A stretch of DNA of 64,000 bases from Clostridiales bacterium (GCA_017940895.1 JAGAXM010000006.1:62001-126000), one strand, 5' to 3'; positions 33,789-42,283 are shown, counted from the stretch's first letter. Numbers and translations are program-made. The notes: generated by a model not told the origin, from the sequence alone.

Positions 33789-36200
33789 TCACTCATCACC
33801 GAAATGTATCTCGGTATTAATGCCCGCCTCGCCTAAGCTGTTTATAAAGTCCGCCGCCGGATCAGCCTCGGGCGCTTCGTCCGAGAACACCACAGACGGA
33901 ACTTCCTGTCCCGGATGCTCAGCCATGAACTTATTCTCCACGTTATCGTACTGGCGCTGAGTGCAGGAGAATACCTGCTTGGCACCGGGGATCCTCTGTT
34001 TGATCATGGAAGATACCTGCTTAAAGCCCTGATCTCCTCCGAGACTTCTCGCATCGTTCGGGTCACCGCTTGCGATGATGATATACGCACCGCTTCCGAG
34101 CAGCGCGAGACGCGAGCTTGCCAATATCTGTCCGAGATGACGGTCCTGCTCATATACGCGGGACTTGATCTCAAGCCATACCTGCCTCGGATCCTCTTCG
34201 TGCACAGGCTGCTTCGAAGTAACGATCGGCGACTTCTCGACAGCCGTAGACAGAGCGGATCTCTTGGTCTCACCGATGCGTCCTGTAGGAGCCTGAAGAT
34301 CTTCATCCTCGTCGCCGAACGAGAGATGTGCGGGAGCAGGCGAAGATTCCTCGTCCTCTTCATCATCGTCATCGGAACCCAGATCCTCCATCGATATATC
34401 ATCCAGAACGGAATCAGACAGATTCGCGAATATTCCGACCTTGGGAGGCTCGGTATTATCACTCTCACTGAAGAACAGGCCTATCTGATTATCAAAAGGT
34501 TTATCTTCATCAGGGATCTCATCTTCCGCAGGCGCCGCAGGTGCAGGCGGGAAAGGAGGAACAAAGGAAGACTCTTCATGCTGTTCAGGCTCTTCGAGTT
34601 CTTCTTCATCGAGTTCGGGCTCTTCCGGAGCCTTAGCGATCGGAGGGACAGGCGGCTCTTCCTTCTTCTCTTCCTCGGGCTTCTTGCCGAGAAGATCAGC
34701 CGTCCTCGCCTTCAATTCTTCAAGCTTATCCAAAGATCCGAGGATACCCGGCTTCTTTTCAGTCTCAGAAGCTTCCTCCTTGGGTTCTTCGGGCTTAGGC
34801 TCCTCGTTCTTGGACGCCTCCGTCTTTTTCGCGAAAGGAGACGGCTTCGCTATGGCAGGCACAGGCTTCTGTTCGGGTTCCGGCTTTGACTCATGAGCAG
34901 GCGTCTCTTCTGTCTTGGGAGCAGGCTCTTCCGCCTTTTTCTCAGGTTCCGGTGTCTTCTCTGCCGGCGCAGGTGCAGACTCAGCCGGAGCGGGAGCCGG
35001 TGCAGGCGCCGAAGCATGAACTTCAACCTTACCCTCCGATATCTTCTTTGCAGCCTCAGCCTGAAGCTTACTGAAGTCAGGGATAACGAGAGGCGCTTCA
35101 TCCATCTTAATCCTGCGTCCGCACAAACGGAGCATCGCGATCTCGAAGCTCGTTCTTACGGAAGGAGACCACTTAAGGTCTGATACTATCTTCGAGAATG
35201 AAGCTATAAAGCCGGTTAACGTCTGTGAATTCGTAAGGTTCGCGACCTCATACATACGCTTCAGCGACTTCGTCGAGGCGGGTATAAGCTTTATCGGATC
35301 CGGAACAACTCTTACGATGAGAAGGTTCCTGAAATACTCTGCAAGGTCCAGCGTAAACTGAATAAAATCACGTCCGCTGTCAGCGAGCTCCTTGCACTTC
35401 ACGGGCAGCTTGTCGAAGCTTCCCTCTATAAGGATAGTCGCGAAGTCCGCGATAAAATCAATATTAACGGTACCCGTCATCTCCTCGATCGCCTCGGGAG
35501 TAATAAGTTCACCCGATGCCATCGCTGCAGCCTGATCAAGGAAGGAAATAGCGTCTCTCATGGCGCCGTCGCTCATCGAAGCGATAAGATCGAGCGCCTC
35601 GTCGCTGCATTTAATGCTCTCCTTATCGCAGATATAACGAAGTCTGCCCTTGATAGCTTCGAGGGAGATGCGTCTGAAATCAAATCTCTGGCATCTTGAA
35701 AGTATCGTCTGCGGGATCTGGTGCGGCTCTGTCGTCGCGAAAAGGAATACTGCATGCGCCGGGGGTTCCTCCAAAGTCTTGAGCAGAGCATTAAATGCCT
35801 CTGTCGTGATCATGTGGACCTCGTCTATGATATATACTTTATACTTGGCGCGTGAAGGAGCGTAACTTACTTCTTCGCAGATACTTCTTATATTATCTAT
35901 GCTTCTGTTGGATGCGGCATCGATCTCGATAACGTCCATAAGCGAACCATCGAGGATGCCCTTACATACAGCACATTCATTACAAGGATTTCCGTTTACG
36001 GGATTCTCACAGTTAATGGCTCTTGAGAACACCCTCGCGATGGAAGTCTTGCCTGTTCCCCTCTGACCGCAGAACAGATAGGCGTGACCTATCTTGCCTG
36101 TAAGCACTGTTTTTCTTAACGTGGCAACAGGAGCCTTTTGTTCTACGATCTCATCAAAGTTTGCCGGTCTGAACTGTCTGTATAGAGCCTGATATTCCAT
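33789..36200 (-). CDS. dnaX: DNA polymerase III subunit gamma/tau
   Basis: 803 aa from ATG 36200, preceded by AGGGGAG at 6 nt; an ATG two codons earlier is too close to that site, and a longer frame would run through the SRP RNA. N-terminal clamp-loader ATPase: YRQFRPANFDEIV, Walker A GQRGTGKTS, a zinc-binding Cys cluster (CENPVNGNPCNECAVC), DEVHM and the SRC sensor. Residues ~400-660 are a long Glu/Pro/Lys-rich linker of simple repeats, and ~690-803 a tau-like C-terminus. No frameshift signal was recognised. It lies directly downstream of the SRP RNA gene. Confidence 0.95.
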   Translation of the reverse strand: MEYQALYRQFRPANFDEIVEQKAPVATLRKTVLTGKIGHAYLFCGQRGTGKTSIARVFSRAINCENPVNGNPCNECAVCKGILDGSLMDVIEIDAASNRSIDNIRSICEEVSYAPSRAKYKVYIIDEVHMITTEAFNALLKTLEEPPAHAVFLFATTEPHQIPQTILSRCQRFDFRRISLEAIKGRLRYICDKESIKCSDEALDLIASMSDGAMRDAISFLDQAAAMASGELITPEAIEEMTGTVNIDFIADFATILIEGSFDKLPVKCKELADSGRDFIQFTLDLAEYFRNLLIVRVVPDPIKLIPASTKSLKRMYEVANLTNSQTLTGFIASFSKIVSDLKWSPSVRTSFEIAMLRLCGRRIKMDEAPLVIPDFSKLQAEAAKKISEGKVEVHASAPAPAPAPAESAPAPAEKTPEPEKKAEEPAPKTEETPAHESKPEPEQKPVPAIAKPSPFAKKTEASKNEEPKPEEPKEEASETEKKPGILGSLDKLEELKARTADLLGKKPEEEKKEEPPVPPIAKAPEEPELDEEELEEPEQHEESSFVPPFPPAPAAPAEDEIPDEDKPFDNQIGLFFSESDNTEPPKVGIFANLSDSVLDDISMEDLGSDDDDEEDEESSPAPAHLSFGDEDEDLQAPTGRIGETKRSALSTAVEKSPIVTSKQPVHEEDPRQVWLEIKSRVYEQDRHLGQILASSRLALLGSGAYIIIASGDPNDARSLGGDQGFKQVSSMIKQRIPGAKQVFSCTQRQYDNVENKFMAEHPGQEVPSVVFSDEAPEADPAADFINSLGEAGINTEIHFGDE

Positions 36201-36218
36201 GTTCATCTCCCCTATATC

Positions 36219-36241
36219 AAAAAAGTTCACACTATCTGAAC
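36219..36241 (-). terminator. Terminator of SRP RNA
   Basis: GTTCA stem with TGAAC (7-nt loop), followed on the minus strand by TTTTTT. It lies directly at the 3' end of the SRP RNA and upstream of the dnaX ribosome site. Confidence 0.8.
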
Positions 36242-36357
36242 TGCGGCCGGACAGGCACCCTCGCGGCACAAACGAAAGACCGCTTACTGCTGCTTCCTTC
36301 CGGACCTGACAGGGTTCACGGGATCGAATTGCACGAGACCCGACCCCGGCCACAGCT
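36241..36357 (-). ncRNA. ffs: Signal recognition particle RNA, small bacterial type
   Basis: The conserved apical region GGTCCGGAAGGAAGCAGCAG is present on the minus strand (near 36286-36305), with the GNAR-type tetraloop and symmetric loop. The two ends pair (CTGTGGCCGG with CCGGCCGCAG). At about 117 nt it is the 4.5S-like type without an Alu domain. It binds Ffh to target membrane proteins. Promoter TATAAT at 36380-36385 lies upstream. End positions are estimates from the terminal helix. Confidence 0.93.
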
Positions 36358-36379
36358 CACATAATGCGAACTACCGAAC

Positions 36380-36385
36380 ATTATA
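36380..36385 (-). promoter_or_regulatory. -10 of the SRP RNA promoter
   Basis: TATAAT on the minus strand, about 20 bp before the SRP RNA terminal helix. The -35 is weak (TTTGAA region). It is divergent to the ilv operon promoter. Confidence 0.5.
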
Positions 36386-36412
36386 ACACAAAAAATATTA
36401 TTCAAATTCCCC

Positions 36413-36441
36413 TTGTGCGGATAGGTTTTCTAGTTTACAAT
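36413..36441 (+). promoter_or_regulatory. Promoter of the ilv operon
   Basis: TTGTGC (36413-36418), 17-bp spacer, TACAAT (36436-36441). The predicted start near 36448 leaves a 24-nt leader before the Ile-rich peptide. Confidence 0.6.
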
Positions 36442-36471
36442 TCAGCCATCAAACTGAAGGGAAACGACCTG

Positions 36472-36573
36472 ATGATTTATTCGGCATCTGCCATTATTAT
36501 TATCAGCATTATTATCAGCACGATCATTATTATTGACCGTGTGTTTTGTCGTTCTGCCCTTCCCCGCTTGTGA
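36472..36573 (+). CDS. Ile-rich ilv leader peptide
   Basis: 33 codons from ATG 36472 with AAGGGA upstream. Twelve of 33 residues are Ile, in runs at codons 8-11, 13-15 and 18-21. No Leu or Val run is present; one Val and two Leu occur near the end. The last third of the frame encodes the 5' arm of an anti-terminator (36548-36558). This is the arrangement of a classical attenuation leader: ribosome stalling at Ile codons when charged tRNA-Ile is scarce would favour the anti-terminator. The frame is too short to be a functional protein otherwise. Confidence 0.85.
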   Translation: MIYSASAIIIISIIISTIIIIDRVFCRSALPRL

Positions 36574-36645
36574 ATAACTGATAATCCCGATAGTTGAATA
36601 AAGCGAACCGAAGCCCCGGCAGAACGACTGCCGGGGCTTTAATTT
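36548..36645 (+). promoter_or_regulatory. ilv attenuator (anti-terminator and terminator)
   Basis: Terminator: a perfect 12-bp stem, 36611-36622 with 36628-36639, loop AACGA, tail TAATTT. Anti-terminator: GTCGTTCTGCC (36548-36558) is the exact complement of GGCAGAACGAC (36618-36628), which covers the terminator loop and parts of both arms. The two structures exclude each other. The ilvB ribosome site follows 10 bp later. Confidence 0.88.
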
Positions 36646-36662
36646 ACCAAACGGAGGTATAC

Positions 36663-38357
36663 ATGGAACTTAACGGAGCGAGAATCATCATCGAGGCCCT
36701 GATCGAACAAGGGTGTGACACAGTCTTCGGCTATCCCGGAGGACAGGTACTCAACATCTTTGACGAGCTGTATAACAGCAAGGACAGGATTACGCACATT
36801 ATCACCGCGCACGAACAGGGTGCCTCACACGCTGCGGACGGTTACGCGAGAGCAAGCGGCAGACCCGGCGTCGTCATAGCAACTTCAGGTCCGGGATCCA
36901 CAAATCTCGTCACGGGTCTTGCCACGGCTTACCTCGACTCGATTCCTGTCGTTGCCATCACGGGCAACGTTCCCTGCAGTCTGCTGGGACTCGACAGTTT
37001 TCAGGAAGTAAACATTACCGACATAACCAGGACCGTTACCAAGCGGAACTGGATCGTGAAGGATGTAACCGAGCTTGCGGATACAATAAGGGAAGCTTTT
37101 CGAACTGCTGTATCAGGCAGACCGGGACCGGTACTCATAGACGTTCCCAAGGACGTTCAGGTAAACAAGTGCGAGTTTACCCCCATGGGCAATGCAGGTA
37201 AGACACCCGTACCCGAAGCAGACAAAAAGGCATTAAGGTGCGCCGCAGAGCTCATCAACGAATCTTCACGGCCCTACCTGTATTTCGGAGGCGGTGTCAT
37301 CTGTGCAAATGCCGAAGACGAGATCCTCGAACTTTCATCCAAAGCCGATACAGCCATAGGCTGCTCTCTTATGGGACTGTCTGCAATCCCTTACGACACA
37401 CCTCGTTTCCTCGGTATGCAGGGCATGCACGGACACTATGCTTCATCCAAGGCGGCAGACGAAGCAGATCTTCTGATCGCAGTCGGAGTAAGATTCAGCG
37501 ACCGTGCGACCGGTAACAAAGTCCGCTTCAACAAGAACTTCAAGGTCATACACATTGACGTCGATGACAAAGAGTTCAACAAGAACATCCCTGCAGAAGT
37601 CGCCGTCAAAGGAGATATAAAGGAAACTCTCAGCAGACTGAACGAACTTATAGAACCCGGCACGCACACGGAATGGATAGGCAGGCTGACGGAACTTAAG
37701 AAGCTCGAAGAGACCTACACCGAACAGGCAATGAACAATACTCCGGAAGGCGTCCTTAACCCCTACCGGATCATCGACATCGTAAGCAGATTCTCGAAGG
37801 GACTTCCCGTAGCCACCGATGTCGGGCAGCACCAGATGTGGACTGCACAGAGGTTTCCTTTCGATACGAAGCGAACCTTCCTTACAAGCGGCGGTCTCGG
37901 CACCATGGGGTACGGCATGGGAGCTGCGATAGGTGCTTCCAAGGCAACCGGCAAAAGAGCCGTGCTGTTCACGGGAGACGGAAGCTTCGGCATGAACCTT
38001 AACGAACTTGCGACTTCGGTAACCAAGAAGATTCCGCTCGTCATAGTAATAATGAACAACGGCGTGCTCGGCATGGTAAGACAGTGGCAGACCCTGTTCT
38101 ACAGCGAACACTACTCAGAGACCACGCTGGACAGGCCTACCGACTTTCCCGCTCTCGCTAAGGCATTCGGAGCAAAGGGCGCAAGAGTGTTTACCGAAGA
38201 TCAGCTCGAATTGACCTGCATGGAGGCTTTCTCATTCGACGGCACATTCATCATAGACTGCGCGGTCGACTGCGACGAATTCGTCCTTCCAATGCTCCCG
38301 CCCGGAGGTTCCATCGACGACATAATAACGACAAAAAACATAAAGGAGAACACATAA
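36663..38357 (+). CDS. ilvB: Acetolactate synthase, large subunit
   Basis: 564 aa from ATG 36663, with ACGGAGG upstream. ThDP enzyme: catalytic Glu in AHEQGASHAADGYARA, FAD-binding middle domain, and C-terminal ThDP/Mg motif GDGSFGMNLNELAT. It condenses pyruvate with pyruvate or 2-oxobutyrate at the start of branched-chain amino-acid synthesis. No ilvN small subunit or ilvC/ilvD is next to it; ilvA follows after 1 bp. Pairing with ilvA and the Ile-only leader suggest that this copy serves mainly isoleucine. Confidence 0.95.
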   Translation: MELNGARIIIEALIEQGCDTVFGYPGGQVLNIFDELYNSKDRITHIITAHEQGASHAADGYARASGRPGVVIATSGPGSTNLVTGLATAYLDSIPVVAITGNVPCSLLGLDSFQEVNITDITRTVTKRNWIVKDVTELADTIREAFRTAVSGRPGPVLIDVPKDVQVNKCEFTPMGNAGKTPVPEADKKALRCAAELINESSRPYLYFGGGVICANAEDEILELSSKADTAIGCSLMGLSAIPYDTPRFLGMQGMHGHYASSKAADEADLLIAVGVRFSDRATGNKVRFNKNFKVIHIDVDDKEFNKNIPAEVAVKGDIKETLSRLNELIEPGTHTEWIGRLTELKKLEETYTEQAMNNTPEGVLNPYRIIDIVSRFSKGLPVATDVGQHQMWTAQRFPFDTKRTFLTSGGLGTMGYGMGAAIGASKATGKRAVLFTGDGSFGMNLNELATSVTKKIPLVIVIMNNGVLGMVRQWQTLFYSEHYSETTLDRPTDFPALAKAFGAKGARVFTEDQLELTCMEAFSFDGTFIIDCAVDCDEFVLPMLPPGGSIDDIITTKNIKENT

Positions 38358-38358
38358 C

Positions 38359-39552
38359 ATGCTTACACTAGACAAGGTTTATCACGCGAAATTCATATTG
38401 GATCAGGTAATAAGACAGACGGACATGATCGCAGCTCCGAAGATCAATCCCGGCGCCGAACTCTTTCTCAAGACCGAGAATCTCCAGATAACGGGATCTT
38501 TCAAGGTCAGGGGCGCATACTACAAGATGAGCCAGTTAACAGACGAAGAGAAGGCTAAAGGCGTCATCGCATGTTCTGCCGGCAACCATGCCCAAGGAGT
38601 CGCCCTGGCGGCAGCCAAGAACGGTATAAAGTCTGTTATCTGCCTGCCCGACGGAGCCCCCATCTCCAAGGTCGAGGCGACAAGAAGCTACGGAGCGCAA
38701 ATCTGTCTTGTTAAGGGAGTCTACGACGATGCATATGCAGAAGCACTGAGACTTAAGGATGAGAAAGGATACACTTTTATCCACCCTTTCGATGACGAAC
38801 TCGTCATAACGGGACAAGGAACCATCGGTCTCGAGCTTCTCGAGCAGCTCCCCGATCTGGATGCAGTGATAGTTCCTGTCGGGGGCGGGGGACTTATCTC
38901 CGGTGTGGCATTTACCCTTAAGACACTTAACCCCGATGTTAAGGTATACGGTGTACAGGCCGCAGGTGCCCCGAGCATGTTTAATTCCGTTCACGATCAT
39001 AAGATCGAGCGTCTCGAAGCAGTATCGACGATCGCCGACGGCATCGCAGTCAAGGAACCCGGCGAGAACACGTTCAAATATGTATCCGAATATGTAGATG
39101 AGATCGTTACGGTAACGGATGATGAGATATCGGCGGCTATACTCGCACTCATGGAGCAGCACAAGCTTGTCACGGAAGGAGCCGGTGCCGCAGCAGTTGC
39201 AGCCGCAATGTTTAACAAGGTTCCTCTTGAAGGAAAGAAAACCGTATGCCTCTTATCCGGAGGAAATATAGATGTTACCATCCTCTCGAGAGTAATAAGC
39301 CGCGGCCTTCTCATGACCGGCAGGACTTATACGGTAAAGATCGAACTTATCGATAAGCCCGGTCAGCTCCTCGAAGTATCACGCATCATCGCCGAACTCG
39401 GAGCCAACGTCATAAGAGTCCATCACGAGCGTGCCAACGAAGGAAGCGACGTCAACGGCTGTTACCTCAGAATGACGCTCGAGACCAGAAACTACGAACA
39501 CATCAAACAGATCCAGAAAGCACTCAAATCACACGGATTCAAAACAGTATAA
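38359..39552 (+). CDS. ilvA: Threonine ammonia-lyase (threonine deaminase)
   Basis: 397 aa PLP fold-type II enzyme. PLP-Lys in TGSFKVRGA, the CSAGNHAQGVA phosphate-region motif, Gly loop VPVGGGGLISG, and a single C-terminal ACT domain (residues ~325-397). It converts threonine to 2-oxobutyrate, the first committed step of isoleucine synthesis. The single-ACT form resembles TdcB-like and short IlvA enzymes; the operon position with ilvB and the Ile leader favours the biosynthetic role. It ends 12 bp before ridA. Confidence 0.93.
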   Translation: MLTLDKVYHAKFILDQVIRQTDMIAAPKINPGAELFLKTENLQITGSFKVRGAYYKMSQLTDEEKAKGVIACSAGNHAQGVALAAAKNGIKSVICLPDGAPISKVEATRSYGAQICLVKGVYDDAYAEALRLKDEKGYTFIHPFDDELVITGQGTIGLELLEQLPDLDAVIVPVGGGGLISGVAFTLKTLNPDVKVYGVQAAGAPSMFNSVHDHKIERLEAVSTIADGIAVKEPGENTFKYVSEYVDEIVTVTDDEISAAILALMEQHKLVTEGAGAAAVAAAMFNKVPLEGKKTVCLLSGGNIDVTILSRVISRGLLMTGRTYTVKIELIDKPGQLLEVSRIIAELGANVIRVHHERANEGSDVNGCYLRMTLETRNYEHIKQIQKALKSHGFKTV

Positions 39553-39564
39553 AGGAGAGAAAAC

Positions 39565-39936
39565 ATGAAGACTATCCACACGGACAAAGCACCCAAAGCA
39601 GTAGGTCCCTACTCACAGGCTGTAGTAAGCGGCAGCCTCGTATACACCTCAGGACAGATCGCGATCAACCCTGAGACCAACGCCGTAGAAGCAACCAACA
39701 TCGAAGGTCAGGCCGAGCAGATCATGAAGAACCTCGGTGCCGTTCTCGAGGCTGCAGGCTCCTCATTCGACAAGGCTGTTAAGACAACATGCTTCCTTGC
39801 TGACATGAACGACTTCGCTGCATTCAATGATATCTACGGCAAGTACTTCACATCACTTCCCGCAAGATCATGTGTCGCAGTTAAGACCTTGCCGAAGAAC
39901 GTACTCGCAGAAGTAGAAGTCGTAGCCGAAGTTTAA
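39565..39936 (+). CDS. ridA: Enamine/imine deaminase RidA
   Basis: 123 aa YjgF/YER057c/UK114 family. The signature KAPKAVGPYSQAVVSG opens the protein, and the conserved Arg lies in ARSCVAVKTLPKN, with AEVEVVAEV at the end. It hydrolyses 2-aminoacrylate and 2-aminocrotonate released by PLP enzymes such as IlvA, protecting other PLP enzymes. AAAGGAGAG precedes the ATG, so it is the third gene of the ilv operon. Its end overlaps the convergent rmuC stop by 4 bp. Confidence 0.95.
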   Translation: MKTIHTDKAPKAVGPYSQAVVSGSLVYTSGQIAINPETNAVEATNIEGQAEQIMKNLGAVLEAAGSSFDKAVKTTCFLADMNDFAAFNDIYGKYFTSLPARSCVAVKTLPKNVLAEVEVVAEV

Positions 39937-41384
39937 TCTTCGCTGTCGAAGATATCATCATCTTCAAAGCCGGAATCGATACCGAGGATCCTGTCGGATT
40001 CCTCGGAGTCGATCGTGGCTATCGTACCCATTTTCTTCTTCATGATCCTGGTGCGGTCCTTGATATCCTGAGCAGCTCTTGAAGCCTTATCAATACGGTC
40101 CTCCATCTTGGCAGCAGACTCTTCAAGCTTGGTGATCTGAGTCTTGGTTGCCTCCAGGATCTTACGGATCTCCTCACTTTTCCTGTTAAGAGCCATATGC
40201 CTGAAGCCGATGGAGATAGTGTTAAGCAATGCCATGACAGTCGTAGGTCCCGCGATCATGACGCGCTTGCTGTGGCAATAATCAGACAGTCCGTCTATTC
40301 GCAGAACCTCCGCGTAGAGCCCTTCGGTCGGAAGATACATGATCGCATAATCAGCCGTATTCGGCGGATCAAGATACTTGTCACTGATAGTGACCGCTTC
40401 CTGCTTTATCCTGTTGGTAAGTTCGGTGCGGGCGGACTTCACCGCGGCCTCATCACAATTCTCGGCAGCCTCTGCGATCCTGTTATAGATATCAACAGGA
40501 AACTTCGCATCTATAGGAAGATATGCAGTCCCGTCTTCAGAAGGGAGCTTGATCGCATACTCAACCCTGTCGGAAGATCCGCTCTTAGTCGCGATATTCT
40601 CTTCATACTGATCTCTCGCGAGTGTCTGCTCCAGGATTCTTCCGAGCTGCACCTCTCCCCAGTTGCCTCTGGTCTTAACATTACTTAATGTCTTATTAAG
40701 ATTGGTAACGCCTGACGACAGCTGCTGAAGCTCTCCTAAGCTCTTATAAAGATTTGCCATCTGCTCGCCAACCTGCTTGAAGCTTGAATCAAGCCTCTCA
40801 TTCAAGGTCTTATCCAGCTTCTCATCGACAACGCCGCGGATCTCGTCGAGCTTTTTCTCGTTGGACTTCGTCATGCTCTCGATCGAAGTGCGCAAGGTAT
40901 TATTCATCTGCTCCTGCATCTTAAGAAGAGATTCTCCCGTCGACTTCTGCATCTCCATAAGAGATTCATTCGTGGATTTCTGCATCTCCATGAGCGAGTC
41001 ACCGGTGGTCTTCTGAAGCTGCACGATCGCTCTGCTCTGGCGCTCGCCGCTCTCGTTCATCTCCTTGCGGAACTCGGCGAAAGAATTATTCTGCGAACGC
41101 GTCATCGCATCAAGACGCTGTGCCTGATCTTCACGGTTGTCCTTCAGTGAGCCCGCAAGAGTATCCTGCACGGCCTTATTCTGCACATACTGGTTCTTGC
41201 TCATCATGTCGAACTGCACCGACACCTTCTGAACCGCTTCCTTATTCTCATCAAGCTTATCAAGAAACATCTGAACGGCTTCACTGTCATCGTCTTCTTC
41301 GACAGGTCTTCTGACAGTAACAAGGATCACAACCGCAAGCACCGTGATCACCGCCAAAAGTCCGATTATAATAATGTCACTCAT
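39933..41384 (-). CDS. rmuC: RmuC-like DNA recombination protein
   Basis: 483 aa. N-terminal helix (residues ~4-24) would anchor it to the membrane; residues ~55-210 form a coiled coil that contains a local 11-residue repeat (NESLMEMQKST, three copies). The C-terminal nuclease-like RmuC domain has TRGNWGEVQLGRILEQ, LPIDAKFPVDIY and MYLPTEGLYAEVL. Role in restraining inversions at short repeats is known only for E. coli RmuC. Its ribosome site CGGAGG lies in a hairpin with an upstream CCTCCG (41397-41443). Confidence 0.9.
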   Translation of the reverse strand: MSDIIIIGLLAVITVLAVVILVTVRRPVEEDDDSEAVQMFLDKLDENKEAVQKVSVQFDMMSKNQYVQNKAVQDTLAGSLKDNREDQAQRLDAMTRSQNNSFAEFRKEMNESGERQSRAIVQLQKTTGDSLMEMQKSTNESLMEMQKSTGESLLKMQEQMNNTLRTSIESMTKSNEKKLDEIRGVVDEKLDKTLNERLDSSFKQVGEQMANLYKSLGELQQLSSGVTNLNKTLSNVKTRGNWGEVQLGRILEQTLARDQYEENIATKSGSSDRVEYAIKLPSEDGTAYLPIDAKFPVDIYNRIAEAAENCDEAAVKSARTELTNRIKQEAVTISDKYLDPPNTADYAIMYLPTEGLYAEVLRIDGLSDYCHSKRVMIAGPTTVMALLNTISIGFRHMALNRKSEEIRKILEATKTQITKLEESAAKMEDRIDKASRAAQDIKDRTRIMKKKMGTIATIDSEESDRILGIDSGFEDDDIFDSED

Positions 41385-41492
41385 AAGATAAACACCTCCG
41401 TACTCTATCCTTTGCTAAGAGTTTACCCGGAGGCATGTCCTATTATATGTACTGAATTAATGATATATTGTCTTCATCAGGAGGGATGAACC

Positions 41493-41873
41493 ATGATCAA
41501 CGAATCCGACAGAAGAATAGTAGAGAAGCTCGTATCCAAGATGCGCACCGAGAGCATCATCTGGATAGTGATCGCCATTTTTCAGATATTAAGCCTGGTA
41601 GGCATTGTATGCGGAATATATAACCTTGTCGTAAGCATAATGAACCTTAATACAGCCAAGAGGATCCGCGAGTACCCCGTAGGTGTCGTACGCTCGTTTG
41701 AACCCATGGCCGGAAGCCTCATAATAATGTGCCTCAACATATTCCTCGGAGCTTTCATAGGAATCGTCGGCTCTCTGTACCACATCTTCGGCGTCAGAGG
41801 CTATGTTATGGACAACCGCGATGCGTTCTTACGCGTAGAAGCAGCGCTTACGGGACAGTCTCCTGCAAATTAA
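41493..41873 (+). CDS. Small membrane protein of unknown function
   Basis: 126 aa with two or three hydrophobic segments (IIWIVIAIFQILSLVGIVCG near 18-37, continuing to ~50, and SLIIMCLNIFLGAFIGIVGS near 75-95). N- and C-termini are polar. AGGAGGG lies 7 nt before the ATG. No family recognised. A hairpin follows the stop. Likely monocistronic, divergent from rmuC. Confidence 0.65.
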   Translation: MINESDRRIVEKLVSKMRTESIIWIVIAIFQILSLVGIVCGIYNLVVSIMNLNTAKRIREYPVGVVRSFEPMAGSLIIMCLNIFLGAFIGIVGSLYHIFGVRGYVMDNRDAFLRVEAALTGQSPAN

Positions 41874-41875
41874 AG

Positions 41876-41899
41876 AGGCACGAATCAGAATTCGTGCCT
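41876..41899. terminator. Hairpin after the small membrane protein gene
   Basis: A perfect 10-bp stem (AGGCACGAAT with ATTCGTGCCT) and 4-nt loop, 2 bp after the stop. There is no U-tract on the plus strand; on the minus strand TCTTTAATTT follows. Terminator function is uncertain. Confidence 0.4.
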
Positions 41900-41903
41900 T
41901 GAA

Positions 41904-41960
41904 AGGAGGGTGTTATGAAGTAAGGAACATTATTGAAACATCTATATCTTACTCCCCTCC
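41904..41960 (+). promoter_or_regulatory. Shine-Dalgarno-bearing structured leader with a two-codon ORF
   Basis: AAGGAGGG stands 4 nt before ATG AAG TAA. The SD is complementary to CCCCTCC at 41953-41959, and AGTAAG (in the mini-ORF) to CTTACT at 41948-41953, giving a hairpin that would bury the SD. No longer ORF uses this start. Function unknown; it lies upstream of the 42023 gene. Confidence 0.35.
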
Positions 41961-42010
41961 GCGGTTTACTTTGATATGTAAACAAGGCAAAATATAGGCA
42001 AACTTCAGGT

Positions 42011-42016
42011 TAAAAT
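42011..42016 (+). promoter_or_regulatory. Candidate -10 of the 42023 gene
   Basis: TAAAAT ending 6 nt before the start ATG, with no ribosome site between. A TTGATA/TATAGG pair at 41971-41997 is an alternative promoter with a longer leader. Confidence 0.35.
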
Positions 42017-42022
42017 GAATTT

Positions 42023-42283
42023 ATGGTATTAGAAGGACGCACATTTAAAGGCAACAGGCTGCTCGCGCTTCACGAGATTAAATATGAGAACCCCGACGTA
42101 AGCTTTTCGAGAGAGCTTTCGGAGGCGATTGTTATTCTGTGCCGTGAGATGGATGTGCCCGTTCCTTTCTGGATGAAGAAGAACACGCACGAATTCGCGG
42201 CGTTCCACCAGACAATATTCTTCGACGAACAATATACTGAGAAAGTTAATTTCGAGAGATTTCAGATAAAGATGACGAGATGA
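42023..42283 (+). CDS. Hypothetical 86-aa soluble protein
   Basis: 86 aa, hydrophilic, mixed alpha/beta, no signal or membrane segment and no recognised family. The stop is immediately adjacent to the stop of the convergent ftsB-like gene (42283/42284). No Shine-Dalgarno precedes the ATG; a TAAAAT hexamer ends 6 nt upstream, as in the other leaderless-looking genes here. The residue pattern (ELSEAIVILCREMDVPVPFW) looks like a structured protein rather than random translation. Function unknown. Confidence 0.6.
   Translation: MVLEGRTFKGNRLLALHEIKYENPDVSFSRELSEAIVILCREMDVPVPFWMKKNTHEFAAFHQTIFFDEQYTEKVNFERFQIKMTR

Noticed and set aside
36201..36353. A 50-residue N-terminal extension of dnaX
   Set aside because: It would be translated from the SRP RNA and across its terminator; the ATG at 36200 has a proper SD and gives the family N-terminus.
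36364..36471. A 69-codon frame including the ilv leader
   Set aside because: The first 36 codons precede the predicted transcription start; the internal ATG 36472 has AAGGGA and defines the true leader peptide.
40777..41016. Repetitive plus-strand frame over the rmuC coiled coil
   Set aside because: The repeats are the reverse complement of the NESLMEMQKST repeats in RmuC.
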